NCBI RefSeq assembly: GCF_900699765.1
Contig: NZ_CAADHO010000014.1
Coordinates: 58,446 to 122,445, forward strand
Direction of reading: 5' to 3'
Source of the DNA: Desulfoluna butyratoxydans
Lineage (GTDB): Bacteria; Desulfobacterota; Desulfobacteria; Desulfobacterales; Desulfolunaceae
Length of the DNA stretch: 64,000 nucleotides
Shown here: in pieces, positions 34,677 through 43,257 of the stretch
Layout of the letters: each line of letters starts with the position of its first letter
How positions within the stretch are numbered: position 1 is the stretch's first letter
Position numbers and translations under genes: made by a program
The notes under the pieces: generated by a model
What the model saw: only the letters and a program-made list of their open reading frames with translations
Databases searched by the model: none
Told to the model about the DNA's origin: nothing

Positions 34677-36257
34677 TTATTTCGTGCCTTCAACCGTTTC
34701 CCTGATGCGCGCCTTGATGCTTTCGGGCAGGGGAAAGCAGAGGGCAAGCTCCAGGGGCTTGCGGTTGGCGCGCACCGCAGACGCGGCATGTTCAGACGAG
34801 ATGTGCTCCAGCCTGTAGGGCATCAGGGATGCCAGGTTGGAGAGATCCATGGCTTGTCCTGCCTCATCTGCAAACTCCACGTCGAGCATGCGGAAGAGGC
34901 GGGGGGTGTTCATCTCCAGCACCCTGGGGTAGTGGGTGGTGCAGAAGAAGATCAAGGGGCGTTTGCCGTAATTGTCGATGAAGATGCGGGAGAGCTCCGC
35001 ACCGTTTACCGGGTCGGTGGAGAGAAAGAGCTCATCGGCCAGGATAAAAGCTCCCTCTTCGGGCTCCCGGGCGAAGAACTGGAGCTCTTCCCCGAAGGAG
35101 GAGAGGTCTTTGCCCATGTCCCCGGACGATTTGAGGAGCAACCGCACCGACTCCGGGTAGTGCAGGGTGATGGCATCAGCCGGTACCGGAAGGCCCGTGC
35201 GGATGGCTGTGAGCAGGAAGTAGAGAGTCTTGAGGACCGTGGTCTTGCCGCTCATGTTGGCTCCGTAGAGCACATTGGAGCCCGGGGCCAGATCGATGGA
35301 GAGGGGAACGCAGCCCCTGCCTTTCTTTAGGGCAAGGGCAAAGGAGTGCCCCTCTTCAAGGTGAAATCGGCACCCGTCCACAAATTTGGGGAAGGCAAGC
35401 CCCTCCCGCTGCTTTACAAACACGAGGGTGTAGAGAAGGCAGCGTTTTTTCCGTTCTTCGTACAGGGTGTAAAACGCGTTGAAAAAAGGGACCATCTCAG
35501 CGTTGATCTCCGCCAGAAGACCTTCGGTGCAGGCTTCCAGCTCTGCGGTGAGGGCCTCTTTGGCCGCGACTTTTTCCAGGAGGGAGGCCCCGGGGCGGTG
35601 GTCCAGGCGGAGGGTCTCCCCGGTTTCGGTGACCTGCAGAAGCGAGCAGCTCAGGGCCTTTTCAAGGAGCGGATCACTCCCTTGAACCTCCCGGGGAAAG
35701 GGGTAGATCATGCGAAGGCCCATGGCCTTTTCCACCGCCTGTTCGTGGGCGATGATCTCTTTGTTCAGGCTTTTTTCAACCTCTTCCAGCTTTTTTCTGA
35801 TTCGTGCCGTGGCCTGGTTGACGGAAAGGGCTGCGCCTTCCCGCTCCGTATGGCGGAAAAGGACCTCGCGCATGCCGTTCAAGGCCCCGTGGGATTCCAA
35901 CGCCGTGGGCAGGGTGTGCTCAAGGGCGGTGAGCTCTGCCGTGACGGAGAGGAACCGGTTCAACTCAAAGAGATGGAACTGCTGGAGGCCCGCCCCCTCA
36001 AAATGGGGGAGCAGAGACTCCAGGCGGGGAAGCCTTGCGCTTACCGTGATGAGTTCGGAAAGGGTCTCCGGGGAGAAGGCTGACTCGATCCTTCCGAGGG
36101 ACTCAAAGTGCGCCGCCCCTTCGGCTTTTCCCATGGGCTCCAGGATGGTTGCGGGGATCAGGGGCAGGCCCAGATCGAAGAGGGCGAGATAGGCGTCGAA
36201 GGCCAGCTCCTCTTTAAGAGCGCGGGGTATGAGGTCCTGTCTAAATTCAAATGCCAT
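34677..36257 (-). CDS. kamC: MutS-like ATPase of the lysine operon (KamC)
   Basis: 526 residues from the ATG at 36257, 11 bp inside the end of kamB. The C-terminal ABC/MutS ATPase domain carries Walker A YGANMSGKTTVL (about residue 340) and Walker B FILADELFLSTDP, with FFCTTHYPRVLE as the switch histidine. The N-terminal part is helical and lacks the MutS mismatch-recognition domain. Homologues recur beside kamD/kamE in lysine-fermenting bacteria, where the pair KamB/KamC is unassigned or proposed to reactivate or assemble the B12 enzyme. A repair role is unlikely from context. The reactivase idea remains inference. Confidence 0.8.
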   Translation of the reverse strand: MAFEFRQDLIPRALKEELAFDAYLALFDLGLPLIPATILEPMGKAEGAAHFESLGRIESAFSPETLSELITVSARLPRLESLLPHFEGAGLQQFHLFELNRFLSVTAELTALEHTLPTALESHGALNGMREVLFRHTEREGAALSVNQATARIRKKLEEVEKSLNKEIIAHEQAVEKAMGLRMIYPFPREVQGSDPLLEKALSCSLLQVTETGETLRLDHRPGASLLEKVAAKEALTAELEACTEGLLAEINAEMVPFFNAFYTLYEERKKRCLLYTLVFVKQREGLAFPKFVDGCRFHLEEGHSFALALKKGRGCVPLSIDLAPGSNVLYGANMSGKTTVLKTLYFLLTAIRTGLPVPADAITLHYPESVRLLLKSSGDMGKDLSSFGEELQFFAREPEEGAFILADELFLSTDPVNGAELSRIFIDNYGKRPLIFFCTTHYPRVLEMNTPRLFRMLDVEFADEAGQAMDLSNLASLMPYRLEHISSEHAASAVRANRKPLELALCFPLPESIKARIRETVEGTK

Positions 36258-37218
36258 GGGTACCGTCCCTGAAGAGGTTTTCAACGTGTGCGTTAGCCGG
36301 AAGCAGGCTGCGATCAAAGGGGGCCTCTTCCCGGATGAAGATCCGCTTGACCTTCACCGTGTGAAGGAGACGAACCTCCGGCTTGAAGAGAAGGGCTTTT
36401 CTCGGGCCTGCGGAGACGTTCTGGTAGAGGGTCATGTTGTCGAGAACCAGGGTGAGCCCTTTCAGGGGCGCCAGGTACTCGGCCAGGGTCAGGGTGAGGG
36501 CGCCGTTTAAGTAGAGTACGGCAGGCTGTGAGCCCAGTTTGCCCAGTTTGTCGTGGAGGGCCTTGTCCGCAAAGGGCATAAGCTCTCCGTGATGGATGAT
36601 CGTGCCGTCTTCATCAAAAAGAATGGCGCGGGTGGATTCTTCTTTTTCTTCGTCTATCATCCGGGCCACGTTGCCGCTGCAGCCCTGGAAGGAGAGAGCG
36701 GAGAGAAAGGCCTCGGCCTTGCGCCTCTGGGGCTCCCGCTTGGAAAAAAGCACCGAGAAGTAGAAGGCGTCGCAGAGGTCAGGGCTTGCCAGGAACTGCC
36801 GGTCGATGGAACCGTCCACAAGGAGGATGGACTCCGAAGGGATGAGACCTTGGAGTTCACCTTTTAATAGGGACAGCTCCGTTCCGGTGTTGGGCCCTTC
36901 CAAGAGGATGTCAAAGGCCAGGGTGCACCGACCCAGCACCAGGGGCTTTGCAAAACGCGGCGGCACAAAGGTGGCCCAGGTATCGTATTTGCCGGTGTGG
37001 CCGGTGAGGTGCTCTCCGGCCGTCACGAAAAAAGAACCGGGCACCACCCGGATACCGGGCTTGATCCCCCCGTCGAATTCATCGGTGGTCTCGCCGTTGA
37101 TGCCGATGGAGGTGAGGAGCAGGGCCTGGCCCTTACGCACCCGTTCGGCATACACGGCGTTGAAAGCCGTGGTCTTTCCGGCATTTTTATCGGTTCCGAT
37201 GAAACAATACGTTTTCAT
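36247..37218 (-). CDS. kamB: P-loop protein of the lysine operon (KamB)
   Basis: 323 residues from the ATG at 37218; the 38-residue longer frame reads through a family C repeat and is rejected. The P-loop GTDKNAGKTTAFNAV (GxxxxGKT) lies at about residues 8-16. No other domain was recognised. The last residues overlap kamC by 11 bp. Family knowledge: a protein at this position accompanies lysine 5,6-aminomutase genes, with no established biochemistry that I know of. The only GGAGG near the start lies 12 nt upstream, inside the repeat element, which may now supply or weaken translation initiation. Confidence 0.75.
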   Translation of the reverse strand: MKTYCFIGTDKNAGKTTAFNAVYAERVRKGQALLLTSIGINGETTDEFDGGIKPGIRVVPGSFFVTAGEHLTGHTGKYDTWATFVPPRFAKPLVLGRCTLAFDILLEGPNTGTELSLLKGELQGLIPSESILLVDGSIDRQFLASPDLCDAFYFSVLFSKREPQRRKAEAFLSALSFQGCSGNVARMIDEEKEESTRAILFDEDGTIIHHGELMPFADKALHDKLGKLGSQPAVLYLNGALTLTLAEYLAPLKGLTLVLDNMTLYQNVSAGPRKALLFKPEVRLLHTVKVKRIFIREEAPFDRSLLPANAHVENLFRDGTHGI

Positions 37219-37224
37219 GAAGGG

Positions 37225-37403
37225 ACGATGCCTCCGGCGGCCAGGGGATGATCCCCTGGACCCCAGGTTGCGCTTGCCCTTGCCCCTCGTTCCTCGGGGC
37301 AAGGGCAAGCGCGAAGTTAATCTCTGAAACAATCAAAATCCTGTTTGGAAACCTTTTTAAAAGGTTGGCCCCCGGCAGGGTCGCCGGAGGCGTTTTTGCC
37401 TTG
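37225..37403. repeat. Family C element between kamA and kamB
   Basis: It starts with GATGCCTCCGGCGGCCAGGG and ends with CCGGCAGGGTCGCCGGAGGC. In between are CCTCGTTCCTCGGGGC and TTTTTAAAAGG, the family order. It reaches to the kamA stop codon (TTA at 37404-37406) on one side and stops a few bases before the kamB start on the other. It thus splits an otherwise tight operon. Confidence 0.8.
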
Positions 37404-38672
37404 TTAATCCCGCTTGCGGCGCTGGAGGTTGGCGGGCTCCAGGTAGAGTTTTTCGCCTGAGAGGAGCTTGGCCACGCCGTCCAGGGGTTTGTACTGCTTC
37501 TCGTTTTCCTTGCAGATGTTGCAGCGCCCGCAGTTGGAGAAGACCTCTTCGGGCTGGGTGTAGGTGGTGATGACCCCTTCGTAGTTCCGCAGGGCAAATC
37601 GCCGGTCGGACTGAGAGAGCAGGTAATTGGGCATCACAGGGATCTTGCCGCCGCCTCCGGGGGCATCCACCACAAAGGTGGGCACCGCCATGCCGGTTGT
37701 GTGGCCGCGCAGGTTTTCAATGATCTCCATGCCCTTGGTGATGGAGGTTCGGAAGTGGGAGATGCCCATGGAGAGATCGCATTGGTAGATGTAGTAGGGC
37801 TTTACGCGGATGCGAAGCAGCTCGTGCATGAGTTTTTTCATGATGTTGGGGCAGTCGTTGACGTCCCGTAAGAGCACGGTCTGGTTGCCCATCTGGATCC
37901 CTGCGTTGGCCAGGCGCTCGCAGGCCTCTTTGGAGTCTGCGGTGATCTCGTCCGGGTGGTTGAAGTGGGTGTTCACGTAAAGGGGGTGGTACTTCTTCAG
38001 CATGTTGCACAGGTCGTCGGTGATGCGCTGGGGCATGACCACCGGGGTGCGGGAGCCGATGCGAATGATCTCCACGTGGTCGATGGCGCGGACCTTTTTA
38101 AGGACGTATTCCAGGGAGTCGTCCGTGAGGGTGAAGGGGTCGCCGCCGGAGATGAGCACGTCACGAACCTCTTTGTGCTCGCGGATGTAGTCGATGCATT
38201 TGTCGATGGAGGCTCGGGAGAGGTGGGTGTCGTGGTCGCCCACCATGCGGCGCCGGGTGCAGTGGCGGCAGTTCATGGAGCAGATGTGGGTGACCAGGAG
38301 CAGCACGCGGTCGGGGTAGCGGTGGGTAAGGCCGGGAACCGGGGAGTCCACATCTTCGTGCAGGGGGTCATCCTGGTCATCGGGAGCCACATGGAGTTCA
38401 TTGATGGAGGGGACGGCCTGGAGTCGGATGACGCCGCGGTGGTAGTCCTTCTCCATGATGGAGGCGTAGTAGGGGGTGATGGCCATGGTGAATTTCTCAA
38501 GGCATTTTTCGAGATCCTGTTCCATGGACGCGTCGATGGGCATGATTTTTTTCAGGGTGGGGATGTCGGTGACAACGTTTCGGAGCTGCCACTTCCAGTT
38601 GTTCCAATCCTCTTCAGGGACGTCCTTGTAAAGTTCAATTTCCCTGTAGTTGTGACGTTTGTACTCTTTCAT
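37404..38672 (-). CDS. kamA: L-lysine 2,3-aminomutase
   Basis: 422 residues, close to the clostridial enzyme. Radical SAM cysteines C131, C135 and C138 in ICSMNCRHCTRR; the PLP lysine is K343 in PGGGGKIPVMPNY. A C-terminal cysteine group in CGRCNICKENEKQ corresponds to the structural zinc site. It converts L-lysine to L-beta-lysine. The neighbours (kamDE, kdd, kce, kal) place it in catabolism rather than in N-epsilon-acetyl-beta-lysine osmolyte synthesis. No acetyltransferase of the ablB type is adjacent. Confidence 0.96.
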   Translation of the reverse strand: MKEYKRHNYREIELYKDVPEEDWNNWKWQLRNVVTDIPTLKKIMPIDASMEQDLEKCLEKFTMAITPYYASIMEKDYHRGVIRLQAVPSINELHVAPDDQDDPLHEDVDSPVPGLTHRYPDRVLLLVTHICSMNCRHCTRRRMVGDHDTHLSRASIDKCIDYIREHKEVRDVLISGGDPFTLTDDSLEYVLKKVRAIDHVEIIRIGSRTPVVMPQRITDDLCNMLKKYHPLYVNTHFNHPDEITADSKEACERLANAGIQMGNQTVLLRDVNDCPNIMKKLMHELLRIRVKPYYIYQCDLSMGISHFRTSITKGMEIIENLRGHTTGMAVPTFVVDAPGGGGKIPVMPNYLLSQSDRRFALRNYEGVITTYTQPEEVFSNCGRCNICKENEKQYKPLDGVAKLLSGEKLYLEPANLQRRKRD

Positions 38673-38813
38673 GCTGTGAAAACCCTCTTGTGTGCTGTTG
38701 AGCTGACAGTGACGATTCTATGCCGACGCCGGAGGGGAGTGCGTGAGGGAGAAGGAGAGTGGGAGGAGAATCAGCAGGAGGAGGAGCGGTCCCTTGGCGT
38801 ATTTTAATTTGTC

Positions 38814-39869
38814 TTATACGTAAAGCTTTTCGTACATCTCTCTGATATCGTTAGATTCCCGGACGACATTCAAGGCGATCTCAGCGTGGCCTGCGGTGTA
38901 GCCGTTGCCGATGATCATGTCCACGTCCTTGCCGATGCCTTCGGCGCCGAGGGCGGCCTTGGTAAAGGAGGTGGCCATGCTGAAAAAGTAGACCACGCCT
39001 TTGTCCCGGCACATCATGATGGATGCCAGTTCCGTGTTTTCGATGTTGACGCAGTTGATGATGACGTCGGCCAGTTTGCCGTCGGTGAGGGTGCTGATGG
39101 TGTCGTAGCAGGTGAGGGCATCCGAGGCGTCGAGTTTGACGACGTCGTCGCAGATGCCGAGGGCTTCAAGTGAGGCCACCCCTGCATCGGAGTATTCCAC
39201 ACCGATGATGCGTCCGGTGACGCCTGCACGGCGCTTGGCTTCCCAGGCGCAGAGGATGCCGGATTTTCCGCCGGCACCGATGATGACGGTGGTGTCGCCC
39301 TGCTTGACGAGGCGGGCGGTCTGGGCGGGGGCGCCGCAGACATCGAGAACGGCCAGGGCCAGGGTCTCGGGCATGTCTTCGGGGAGTTTGGCGTAGAGGG
39401 AGTTTTCAAAGAGAACGGCCTTGGCCTTTACCTTGACCTGGTCGGTCTCTTTCTTCACCTCCAGGATCTCCTCGATGGCAAGGGGCGTCAGGGACAGGGA
39501 GACGAGGCTGACAATACGGTCTCCTTCTTTAAGGGGGCAGGTCTCTTTGAGCTTTTCCCCGACGGCCTGGACAGTGCCGATGAGCATGCCGCCGGAGCCG
39601 GTGACGGGGTTGTGCATCTTGCCTCGATCACTTACGATTTCAAGGATTTTTGCCTTGATCTTGTCGTCGTCGGCCCCCACCTCGGTCTTGATCTGGGTAA
39701 AGCTGGCAGAGTCGATGTTGAGGAACTGGACGTCGATGAGGAGTTCGTTGTCCCAGATGCGGTTTAAATTGTTGTCGATTTTCCGGGCGGGCTGGGGAAG
39801 GACCCCCTTGGGTTCCACCACCCTGTGGGCGCCGAAGGGGTTGCCGTTCTTGATCACTTCCAAAGACAT
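38814..39869 (-). CDS. kdd: L-erythro-3,5-diaminohexanoate dehydrogenase
   Basis: 351 residues. It oxidatively deaminates 3,5-diaminohexanoate to 3-keto-5-aminohexanoate with NAD(P)+. The Rossmann loop is VIIGAGGKSGILCAWEAKRRAG (about residue 196 on), followed by SDAGVASLEALGICDDVVKLDA. The N-terminal part (PFGAHRVVEPKGVLPQPARKIDNN) is typical of Kdd. Start with AAGGAG upstream. It is the first gene of the minus-strand lysine operon, 141 bp ahead of kamA and downstream of tetR. Confidence 0.94.
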   Translation of the reverse strand: MSLEVIKNGNPFGAHRVVEPKGVLPQPARKIDNNLNRIWDNELLIDVQFLNIDSASFTQIKTEVGADDDKIKAKILEIVSDRGKMHNPVTGSGGMLIGTVQAVGEKLKETCPLKEGDRIVSLVSLSLTPLAIEEILEVKKETDQVKVKAKAVLFENSLYAKLPEDMPETLALAVLDVCGAPAQTARLVKQGDTTVIIGAGGKSGILCAWEAKRRAGVTGRIIGVEYSDAGVASLEALGICDDVVKLDASDALTCYDTISTLTDGKLADVIINCVNIENTELASIMMCRDKGVVYFFSMATSFTKAALGAEGIGKDVDMIIGNGYTAGHAEIALNVVRESNDIREMYEKLYV

Positions 39870-39956
39870 GGTAACACACTCCTTACATTATTGAATAGCT
39901 GCGGTATGGTCCCCAGAATATGGGGTACGACAGTTTGAGCCGGTGTCGGTGGCCGC

Positions 39957-40550
39957 TCAGTTGGCCACATTGCCGCAGACCCCGTGAAAAAAGAGGTCCA
40001 CATAGCTGTCGGCAATCTCCTTGATGGAGAGGGGGCCTTCCGGGTTGTACCAGTATGAGATGCCGGTACACATCTGGAGCAGGGCCCGGGAGGAGATGGT
40101 GACGTTGTCCATGGCCAGCTCCCCCTTATCTATTCCTTCCTGAAGCATATCTTTGTACAGCCGCTCGTAGCGGTCTCGCATTTTGACGATTTTCTTGTAG
40201 TTGGGGACTTCCAGGCTGCGGAGCTCGGCGTCTGCCACGTAGGTCTCGTCGGAATCCACTGTGTGGTATTCCACGTGAACGCGGATGGCTTTGCGCAGCT
40301 TGGCAAGGGGGCTCTCCACACCTTCGATCTCACTGGAGACTTTGGTGATGAGGTTGGTCATGGTGTACTCCATGATCATGAAGAGGATCTCTTGCTTGGA
40401 ATTGAAGTGGTGGTAGATGCTGCCGCCCTTGACGCCGGCACGCTTGGCCAGTTCCCGGAGGGTGGAACCGCTGTAGCCTTTTTCTCGGAAGAGATGGGCG
40501 GCTTCGCGGAAGATGATGGTCTTGCGTGTGGAGATGGTCGTGGTGCTCAT
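39957..40550 (-). CDS. TetR-family regulator of the lysine locus
   Basis: 197 residues. N-terminal helix-turn-helix at about residues 10-58 (RKTIIFREAAHLFREKGYSGSTLRELAKRAGVKGGSIYHHFNSK) and a C-terminal ligand domain of the type seen in fatty-acyl-CoA-responsive regulators. It stands divergent from the CoA-transferase genes. Palindromes CCTAAC-N4-GTTAGG overlap both its own promoter and theirs. An acyl-CoA intermediate (crotonyl-, butyryl- or aminobutyryl-CoA) as inducer is inference. Confidence 0.88.
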   Translation of the reverse strand: MSTTTISTRKTIIFREAAHLFREKGYSGSTLRELAKRAGVKGGSIYHHFNSKQEILFMIMEYTMTNLITKVSSEIEGVESPLAKLRKAIRVHVEYHTVDSDETYVADAELRSLEVPNYKKIVKMRDRYERLYKDMLQEGIDKGELAMDNVTISSRALLQMCTGISYWYNPEGPLSIKEIADSYVDLFFHGVCGNVAN

Positions 40551-40611
40551 GGCCGGCGATCCTTGTTCTTCTGGTTGCAGATCATACGGACGGCGAGTTG
40601 CCGATACAAAA

Positions 40612-40654
40612 CCTAACGTTTGTTAGGGTAGGTTCTCGGATCGGTTAAAGTCAA
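40612..40654 (-). promoter_or_regulatory. tetR promoter with overlapping operator
   Basis: On the minus strand TTGACT (40649-40654), 18 bp, TACCCT (40625-40630). The palindrome CCTAACGTTTGTTAGG (40612-40627) overlaps the -10 box, which fits autorepression. It lies 62 bp before the tetR start. Confidence 0.7.
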
Positions 40655-40876
40655 GAAAAAAACACAAGAAGTGCTGAAATAAATCTCCCTTGGAAAAATG
40701 GTTGTTTTGGCATGCTTTTAGCTTGTTGTTGTGATGTTTTTACGGGCGGTTAAAATATTCCTGAGCCTTGGCGTCCGCCAGATGCAAGGGGCCTCGTACA
40801 GGCGCATCGGTGCGGCCCCTGCTTGCTTATTGTGTTGCGGCGCCAATGACGGTGTCCTCCTATCATCTTAAGACCC

Positions 40877-40931
40877 TTGACAATATGGTTATGGCAGGAT
40901 TATATAACCCTCTACCTAACGCTTGTTAGGT
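40877..40931 (+). promoter_or_regulatory. CoA-transferase promoter with operator at the start site
   Basis: TTGACA (40877-40882), 18 bp, TATATA (40901-40906), then the palindrome ACCTAAC-GCTT-GTTAGGT (40914-40931), which covers the expected +1. It differs from the operator before tetR only in the central bases and outer flank. A leader of about 210 nt follows before the first start codon at 41144; no structure in it was recognised. Confidence 0.78.
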
Positions 40932-41143
40932 GATCGTGGCAGGCCATGTGCGGGGTATTCCCGGTGGTTTTGCCCGGGATCTTCTATCGGTTTTTAAGGA
41001 GATCCGAAATCCGTTTGATGCAGCCCTGATCACGAAACCATCCTTCTTAAGCCCGGCAGGCTCCCAAGGGTGACAGCCGGCATGTTCCTGGGTTTCCGGG
41101 GCGTATACCATGACGCGGTCGCGACTATTAAGGATTTGGCAGG

Positions 41144-41791
41144 ATGAACAAAATCACGACAATGAAGGACGCTGTGGCGCGGATCGAAAGCGGGATGACC
41201 GTAATGATCGGCGGATTTATGACGGTGGGCACCCCCGAGGCGCTGGTTGACGCCGTCGTCGAGAAAGGGGTGACGGACCTGACCGTGGTCTGCAACGATG
41301 CCGGGGTCCCGGGCAAAGGCGCCGGAAAACTGATCCGAAACGACATGGCTTCCTGTTTTTATGCATCCCATGTGGGGCTCAATCCCGAGTTCGGTAAGCT
41401 GATGTCCGAGGAGAAAATCGACGCGGTCCTGGTCCCCCAGGGCACCCTGGCCGAGCGGATCCGTGCCGCGGGCGTGGGGCTCGGCGGAATCCTTACCCCC
41501 ACCGGGGTGGGAACCCACGTGGAAGAGGGCAAAGAAAAGATCACCGTGGACGGCCGCGAATTTCTCCTGGAGCCGCCCATCAAAGGTGACGTGGCTCTCA
41601 TCAAGGCCTTTAAAGCGGACAGGCAGGGCAACCTGGTGTTCCGCAAATCGGCCCAGAACTTCAACCCGCTCATGGCCATGGCCTGTGATTATGTGATTGT
41701 GGAAGCGGAATTCCTGGAGGACGTGGGGGCCATTGATCCGGATCACGTGATGCTGCCGGGTATTTTTGTCGATGCAGTGGTAGGAGGGTAG
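41144..41791 (+). CDS. atoD: Butyrate/acetoacetate CoA-transferase, alpha subunit
   Basis: 215 residues, family I CoA-transferase subunit A. Typical stretches are GMTVMIGGFMTVGTPEALVDAVVEKG, ASHVGLNPEFGKLM, VPQGTLAERIRAAGVGLGG and LTPTGVG. With the beta subunit it moves CoA between acyl-CoA (probably butyryl-CoA) and acetoacetate, the acid released by Kce. AAGGA lies 10 nt upstream of the ATG. The beta gene starts 5 bp after its stop codon. Confidence 0.92.
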   Translation: MNKITTMKDAVARIESGMTVMIGGFMTVGTPEALVDAVVEKGVTDLTVVCNDAGVPGKGAGKLIRNDMASCFYASHVGLNPEFGKLMSEEKIDAVLVPQGTLAERIRAAGVGLGGILTPTGVGTHVEEGKEKITVDGREFLLEPPIKGDVALIKAFKADRQGNLVFRKSAQNFNPLMAMACDYVIVEAEFLEDVGAIDPDHVMLPGIFVDAVVGG

Positions 41792-41796
41792 ACAAC

Positions 41797-42465
41797 ATGG
41801 CAGAGAAAATCAGCAAGCGCGAGATGATCGTCAAGCGAATCGCAAGGGAGTTCAAGGACGGCGACGTCGTGAACCTGGGTATCGGTATGCCCACCATGGT
41901 GGCCGACCACGTCCCTGCCGATGTGGAGATTTTTCTCCAGTCCGAAAACGGTTTCATCGGCATGGGCCCCTGTCCGCCCGAAGGCCAGGAGGATCCCGAT
42001 CTCATCAACGCCGGGAACAAGCCGGTGACCATCAAGCAGGGCGGCTGCTTTTTCGACAGCGCCACCTCCTTCGGCATCATCCGCGGGGGCCACGTGGACG
42101 CCACGGTCCTGGGAACCCTTGAGGTGGACCAGGAGGGCAACATCGCCAACTACATCATCCCCGGCAAGATGGTGCCGGGCATGGGGGGCGCCATGGATCT
42201 CTGCACCGGTGCCCGCCGCGTGATCATTGCCACCGACCATGTGAACAAAAACGGCTCTTCCAAAATCCTCAAGCGCTGCACCCTTCCCCTCACCGCCGTG
42301 GGCCAGGCAAACCTTATCGTTACGGACATGGCAGTGATGGAGGTCACCGATGCGGGGCTGGTCCTGAAAGAGGTTGCTCCGGGCCTCACCGTAGACGACG
42401 TGGTGGCACACACCGATGCCGACCTGATCATCCCCGATGAGGTGCCCGTCATGCAGGTGTGTTGA
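41797..42465 (+). CDS. atoA: Butyrate/acetoacetate CoA-transferase, beta subunit
   Basis: 222 residues, family I subunit B with the catalytic glutamate E50 in QSENGFIGMGP, which carries the CoA thioester intermediate. Also typical are VVNLGIGMPTMVADH, GGHVDATVLGTLEVDQEGNIANY and GMGGAMDL. It forms the transferase with the upstream gene and completes lysine degradation by activating acetoacetate. A terminator follows about 60 bp downstream. Confidence 0.94.
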   Translation: MAEKISKREMIVKRIAREFKDGDVVNLGIGMPTMVADHVPADVEIFLQSENGFIGMGPCPPEGQEDPDLINAGNKPVTIKQGGCFFDSATSFGIIRGGHVDATVLGTLEVDQEGNIANYIIPGKMVPGMGGAMDLCTGARRVIIATDHVNKNGSSKILKRCTLPLTAVGQANLIVTDMAVMEVTDAGLVLKEVAPGLTVDDVVAHTDADLIIPDEVPVMQVC

Positions 42466-42523
42466 CCCGGATCGCTCAGTAAGAACGCGCCCGACCTCAA
42501 TAACCAGTATTTTTTGCTTCTCA

Positions 42524-42557
42524 GCCGCTCCCGATTATGTCGGGGGCGGCTTTTTTG
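42524..42557 (+). terminator. Terminator of the CoA-transferase operon
   Basis: AGCCGCTCCCGA and TCGGGGGCGGCT form the stem with a 5-nt loop, then TTTTTT. Confidence 0.9.
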
Positions 42558-42880
42558 ATTGCGCCTATCCTGAAGCACTCGGCCACGTGTCATGCTCCGT
42601 TTGTTTATAGCCTATTCCTCTTTTGCCTGTGTGTGCATGTCGGCATAACCGCCTAAATTGCCGACTCCTTTTTGCGCCATAATATCTTGCTGCTATAATT
42701 CTTGACATTCAAGTTTCCTTGTAGTTATCTGAGCAATGATTCGCGGTTGAAAATCGTCATGAATTGCTGCGAAACAGGGCCATACTTTACTTGCGACAAT
42801 AAGATATCCTCTGCATGGGCGGTCTTCATAAAAGACATTATTACGTTTTGCCGCCACCCAGCGTCCGCGTCCATAAGCCG

Positions 42881-43257
42881 AAACCCTGCAGGATGGGCAA
42901 AGGCCAAGCCGAATCCATTGGAGTGGCGACTCTCTTGGCGCCGTGCCCATCGGCCCTCGCAACAAAGATGGGCACGCTCCGCTTTGCCCATCCTACGGTC
43001 CGCTACCCAACGCTCCGCGGCGATAACCCGAAACCCGTAGGATGGGCAAAGGCCAAGCCGCATCCACCGGGGTGGCGACATTTTTTGCGCCGTGCCCATC
43101 GTCCCTCGCAACAAAGATGGGCACGCTCCGCTTTGCCCATCCTACGGTCCGCCACCCAATGCCCGCGGTGATAACCCGAAACCCTGTAGGATGGGCAAAG
43201 GCCAGGCCGCACCCATTGGAGTGGTGACACCCTTGGCGCCGTGCCCATCGAACGTCA
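42881..43257. repeat. REP/BIME-like array A1 (149-bp period)
   Basis: Two and a half units with period 149 bp (GGATGGGCAAAGG recurs at 42890, 43039 and 43188). Each unit has GTAGGATGGGCAAAG, about 45 bp, GCCGTGCCCATC, then GATGGGCA-CGCTCCGC-TTTGCCCATC and CCTACG, giving mirrored palindromes. The array stops at CCATCGAACGT; array A2 stops at the same CCATCGAACGT at 50403. The 42558-42880 stretch before it holds no recognised gene. Confidence 0.88.

Noticed and set aside
37404..38672. ablA (osmolyte N-epsilon-acetyl-beta-lysine synthesis)
   Set aside because: Same reaction, but the surrounding kamDE, kdd, kce and kal genes place it in lysine catabolism, and no ablB-type acetyltransferase is adjacent.
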